Source of the DNA: Geobacter sp.
Lineage (GTDB): Bacteria; Desulfobacterota; Desulfuromonadia; Geobacterales; Geobacteraceae
NCBI GenBank assembly: GCA_003857395.1
Contig: RPRC01000262.1
Location: 1 to 7,919 of the forward strand
DNA: 7,919 nt
Direction: 5' to 3'
How positions within the stretch are numbered: the stretch's first letter is position 1; each line of letters begins with the position of its first letter. Below are positions 5,333-7,919 of this stretch, in pieces. A program made the translations under genes and the position numbers. Below the pieces are notes generated by a model. The model saw nothing but the letters and a program-made list of their open reading frames with translations, made no database searches and was not told where the DNA came from.

Positions 5333-6739
5333 TCACGCACCCCCACCGAGCACCTTGTAGAGCGTTGCCAGGTTGAGCAGACGCACAAGACGAACATTGA
5401 TCAGGGTCTGCTGGGAACCATAAAGCGAACGCTGAGAGTCGAGGACGTTCAGGTAGCTGTCGACACCCTTTTCGTAGCGGGCTTGGGAGAGACGGTAGCT
5501 CTCAGCCGTGGCATCGGTGAGTGACTTCTGCGCTGCCAGCTGCTCATCGATGGTCCCCTGCCGGGCAAAAGCATCGGCCACTTCACGGAAGGCGGTCTGG
5601 ATAGCCTTTTCATACTGGGCGACAGCTATGTCGCGATCCACCTCGGCCACCTTCAGATTGGCTCGATTGCTGCCGCCGGCGAAGATGGGGAGAGAAATCT
5701 GCGGTGCTACTTTCCAGACAAAGGAACCGGAGGTGAAGAGGCCGGCCAAGTCATCGCTGCCGAAACCGACGGCCGAGACCAGGGTGATGCGGGGGAAAAA
5801 CGCCGCCCGTGCCGCGCCGATGTTGGCGTTGGCGCCCTTGAGGAGATTCTCAGCCTGGAGGATGTCAGGACGACCCAGCAGGACTTCAGACGGAAGGCCA
5901 GGGGCCGGATCCTTCACAGCGGTGAGCGTTTCGGTAAGTGCGCTGGGCAGCAGCTCTTCCGGGACCGGAGAACCGACTACCAGCTGCAGGGCGTTGACGT
6001 CCTGGGCGGTAAAGGTAGTGTAGCGGGCGATATCCACCCGGGCCGTATCCACGCTGGTCTGTGCCTGGTGGAGATCGAGGGCTGACGAAATCCCGGCCTC
6101 GAAACGGCGCTGAATGAGCTGATAGGAGGACTGTTGACTCACCAGGGTTTCTTTGGCGAGCTGCAAACGCTCACGGTCGGCTGCCAGGCTCAGATAGTTG
6201 GCAGCGACTTCGGCAACCAGGCTGATCTGCACGCTGCGCCGCGCCTGTTCGGTAGCGAGGAACTGCTCCAGCGCCTGGTCCTTGAGGCTCTGCACCCGAC
6301 CGAACAGGTCAAGTTCATAGGAGCTGATGCCGAGGCCAAGATTATACTGATGGATGTTCATCGGCAGCCCGGTCCCCGAGAAGTCTTCAGCCAGACGCTG
6401 GAAAGTACCAGCGGCATTGGCATCGACCTTCGGCATGAGATCGGAACGCTGTACCTGATAGCGGGCACGGGATCGCTCGATGTTCAGGGCTGCCACCCGC
6501 AGGTCGCGATTGTTCTCCAGCGCCAGAGCAATCAGCTTCCGCAACTGCGGATCGACAAAGAACTCCTGCCAGGGGATGTCAGCGACCGCCGTGGCCGGCG
6601 CGCCCGCCAGCTCCTTATAGGCCGGTCCTTGTGGCCAGGCATTCGGGACCGGCGCTTCCGGTCTGCTGTATTTCGGGGCCATGGTGCAGCCTGCCAGGGA
6701 GATGGCCAAAAAAGGGAGCAGAAGTAAAAAACGGTTCAT
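5333..6739 (-). CDS. outer-membrane efflux lipoprotein, OprM/NodT type
   Basis: This is the TolC-like exit duct of a tripartite RND efflux pump, a trimer that forms a beta-barrel in the outer membrane and an alpha-helical tunnel through the periplasm. The 468-residue product begins with a signal peptide of about 17 residues and a lipobox LAGC (15-18), so C18 should be lipidated. Two repeated OEP segments follow (about 66-256 and 285-465). Family marks include YELDLFGR (141-148), RRFEAGISSALDL (211-223), LLGRPDI (287-293), GAARAAFFP (308-316) and RYEKGVDSYLNVLDSQR (421-437). Length is normal for NodT-family proteins. The ATG at 6739 is one base beyond the stop of the upstream pump gene, with GGAGG (6753-6749) 9 bases before it, inside that gene, so translation is probably coupled. 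No convincing terminator follows its stop. Confidence 0.95.
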   Translation of the reverse strand: MNRFLLLLPFLAISLAGCTMAPKYSRPEAPVPNAWPQGPAYKELAGAPATAVADIPWQEFFVDPQLRKLIALALENNRDLRVAALNIERSRARYQVQRSDLMPKVDANAAGTFQRLAEDFSGTGLPMNIHQYNLGLGISSYELDLFGRVQSLKDQALEQFLATEQARRSVQISLVAEVAANYLSLAADRERLQLAKETLVSQQSSYQLIQRRFEAGISSALDLHQAQTSVDTARVDIARYTTFTAQDVNALQLVVGSPVPEELLPSALTETLTAVKDPAPGLPSEVLLGRPDILQAENLLKGANANIGAARAAFFPRITLVSAVGFGSDDLAGLFTSGSFVWKVAPQISLPIFAGGSNRANLKVAEVDRDIAVAQYEKAIQTAFREVADAFARQGTIDEQLAAQKSLTDATAESYRLSQARYEKGVDSYLNVLDSQRSLYGSQQTLINVRLVRLLNLATLYKVLGGGA

Positions 6740-6740
6740 A

Positions 6741-7919
6741 TCAGGGGACCTCCGGAGATGAAATGATTTCGGTTGCCTGATCAGGCTTCGTCAGCGGAGC
6801 TTTGACCGGAAAAAGCCGCCGTACCACCACGAAGAAGACCGGCACCAGGAAGATCGCCAGTACCGTCGCGGTAATCATGCCGCCATTAACGGCGGTGCCC
6901 ATAGCGTTCTGGGCCCCGGAACCTGCCCCCTTGTTGAGGGCCAGCGGCAATACACCGAAGAAAAAGGCCAGAGAGGTCATCAGAATAGGACGCAAGCGCA
7001 GACGGGCACCCTCCAGGGTGGCCCCGATCAGATCCATACCCTGCTCCATCTGTTCCTTGGCGAACTCGACGATCAGGATGGCGTTCTTGGCGGCAAGGCC
7101 GACCGTTGTCAGAATGGCGATCTGGAAGTAGACGTCGTTGGCGAAGCCGCGTGAGGTTGCCGCCAATACGGCGCCGACGACCCCCAGCGGCACCACCAGC
7201 ATGACCGAGAAGGGAATCGCCCAGCTTTCATAGAGGGCAGCCAGGCAGAGGAACACCACCAGCAGCGAGATGGCATACAGCGCCGGGGCCTGGGCGCCGG
7301 CCATCCGCTCCTCGTAGGAAAGGCCGGTCCATTCGTAACCGATACCGGGCGGGAGCTGGGCAACCATCTTCTCCATCTCTTTCATCGCTTCGCCTGAACT
7401 CCTGCCCGGAGCCGCCTGACCCATGATCTCCACGGAAGGGAAACCGTTATAGCGCTCGAGACGTGGCGAGCCGTAATTCCAGCGGGCGGTGGCAAAGGCG
7501 GAAAACGGCACCATCTCGCCGCTCGTGTTGCGCACATACCATCTGCTGATATCTTCCGGCAGCATCCGGTACTGTGCGTCGGCTTGGACATAGACCTTCT
7601 TGACCCGGCCGTTCTGGATGAAGTCGTTGACGTAGGAACTCCCCCAGGCGGTGGCAAGGACGCTGTTGACATCCGCTACGGCAACCCCTTGAGCCCCGGC
7701 CCGTACATCATCAATATCGAGCTTGAACTGCGGGCTGTCGTCCTGACCATTGGGGCGCACCGCCACCAGCGCCGTATTACCGGCGGCCATGCCCAGGAGC
7801 TGGTTGCGCGCCTCCATGAGTTTGTCATGGCCAAGCCCGGCCCGGTCCTGCAACTGGAGGTCGAAACCGTTGGCCTGTCCCAACTCGACCACCGCCGGCG
7901 GCGTAAAGGCAAAGGCCAG
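6741..7919 (-). CDS. RND multidrug efflux pump, AcrB/MexB (HAE1) type, C-terminal part
   Basis: The inner-membrane proton antiporter of a tripartite pump; it takes drugs, detergents or solvents from the periplasm and inner leaflet and passes them to the outer-membrane duct. The frame is open to the window edge and covers 392 residues, about the last 37% of a protein near 1050 aa; the start is outside the window. Residues 1 to about 205 are the second periplasmic (porter and docking) half, with [42 protein letters not shown] and [12 protein letters not shown]. Five membrane segments follow at about 212-233, 235-254, 263-288, 309-328 and 346-370. K278 in [15 protein letters not shown] corresponds to the proton-relay lysine of AcrB; its partner aspartates lie upstream of the window. 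[12 protein letters not shown] and GAGSGAQNA are diagnostic of HAE1 pumps. The matching outer-membrane gene follows after one base. Confidence 0.96.
   Translation of the reverse strand: MAFAFTPPAVVELGQANGFDLQLQDRAGLGHDKLMEARNQLLGMAAGNTALVAVRPNGQDDSPQFKLDIDDVRAGAQGVAVADVNSVLATAWGSSYVNDFIQNGRVKKVYVQADAQYRMLPEDISRWYVRNTSGEMVPFSAFATARWNYGSPRLERYNGFPSVEIMGQAAPGRSSGEAMKEMEKMVAQLPPGIGYEWTGLSYEERMAGAQAPALYAISLLVVFLCLAALYESWAIPFSVMLVVPLGVVGAVLAATSRGFANDVYFQIAILTTVGLAAKNAILIVEFAKEQMEQGMDLIGATLEGARLRLRPILMTSLAFFFGVLPLALNKGAGSGAQNAMGTAVNGGMITATVLAIFLVPVFFVVVRRLFPVKAPLTKPDQATEIISSPEVP

Noticed and set aside
5318..5340. Terminator after the efflux lipoprotein gene
   Set aside because: Only a 5-bp stem (GTGCG/CGCAC) overlapping the stop codon, with no U-run following; too weak to call.
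5508..6023. Plus-strand open frame of 171 codons
   Set aside because: Antisense to the same efflux lipoprotein gene; composition rich in Ala, Ser and Arg as expected of a shadow frame.
6134..6727. Plus-strand open frame of 197 codons
   Set aside because: It lies entirely antisense to the efflux lipoprotein gene, whose signal peptide, lipobox and OEP motifs are clear; the frame has no recognisable motifs and is a by-product of GC-rich coding.

Overview
The window looks like chromosomal DNA from a Gram-negative anaerobe or facultative anaerobe, most likely a Desulfuromonadota (Geobacter/Desulfuromonas-type) bacterium. This is inference from gene content: a selenocysteine-specific elongation factor (selB), a rubredoxin joined to a MoaD/ThiS-like domain, and an RND/outer-membrane-factor efflux pair. 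No 16S rRNA or other taxonomic marker is present.

Left third (1 to about 2385) is a graveyard of insertion sequences on the plus strand. It opens with the first ~58 codons of an IS1182-type transposase. That is cut at about 189 by what looks like the left end of an IS21-family element: a TG-initiated end, two TGTACCA repeats 24 bp apart, then a good ribosome binding site and the first ~12 codons of istA. The istA fragment breaks off near 322. Next comes a nearly complete IS1634-family element (about 452-2191) whose transposase keeps a full DDE triad but is split after codon 38 by an in-frame TAA followed directly by ATG. Short unassigned flanking segments end at a perfect 20-bp stem-loop (2386-2429).

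Middle (2468-5263) carries two minus-strand single-gene units. One is selB (636 aa), with a ~180-base leader holding two hairpins. The other is a 141-aa rubredoxin/MoaD-like fusion with an excellent promoter (TTGACA-16-TAAAAT), a strong RBS and a strong terminator separating it from selB.

Right part (5333-7919) is the end of an efflux operon on the minus strand: the C-terminal 392 residues of an AcrB/MexB-type RND pump, then, one base after its stop codon, an OprM/NodT-type outer-membrane lipoprotein. A periplasmic adaptor gene would be expected further upstream, beyond the window edge. The most interesting items are the rubredoxin/MoaD-like fusion with a Cys-x-Cys first knuckle and a Gly-Gly-Met tail, and the same-frame stop/restart in the IS1634 transposase. 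I found no CRISPR array, tRNA, rRNA or phage gene.
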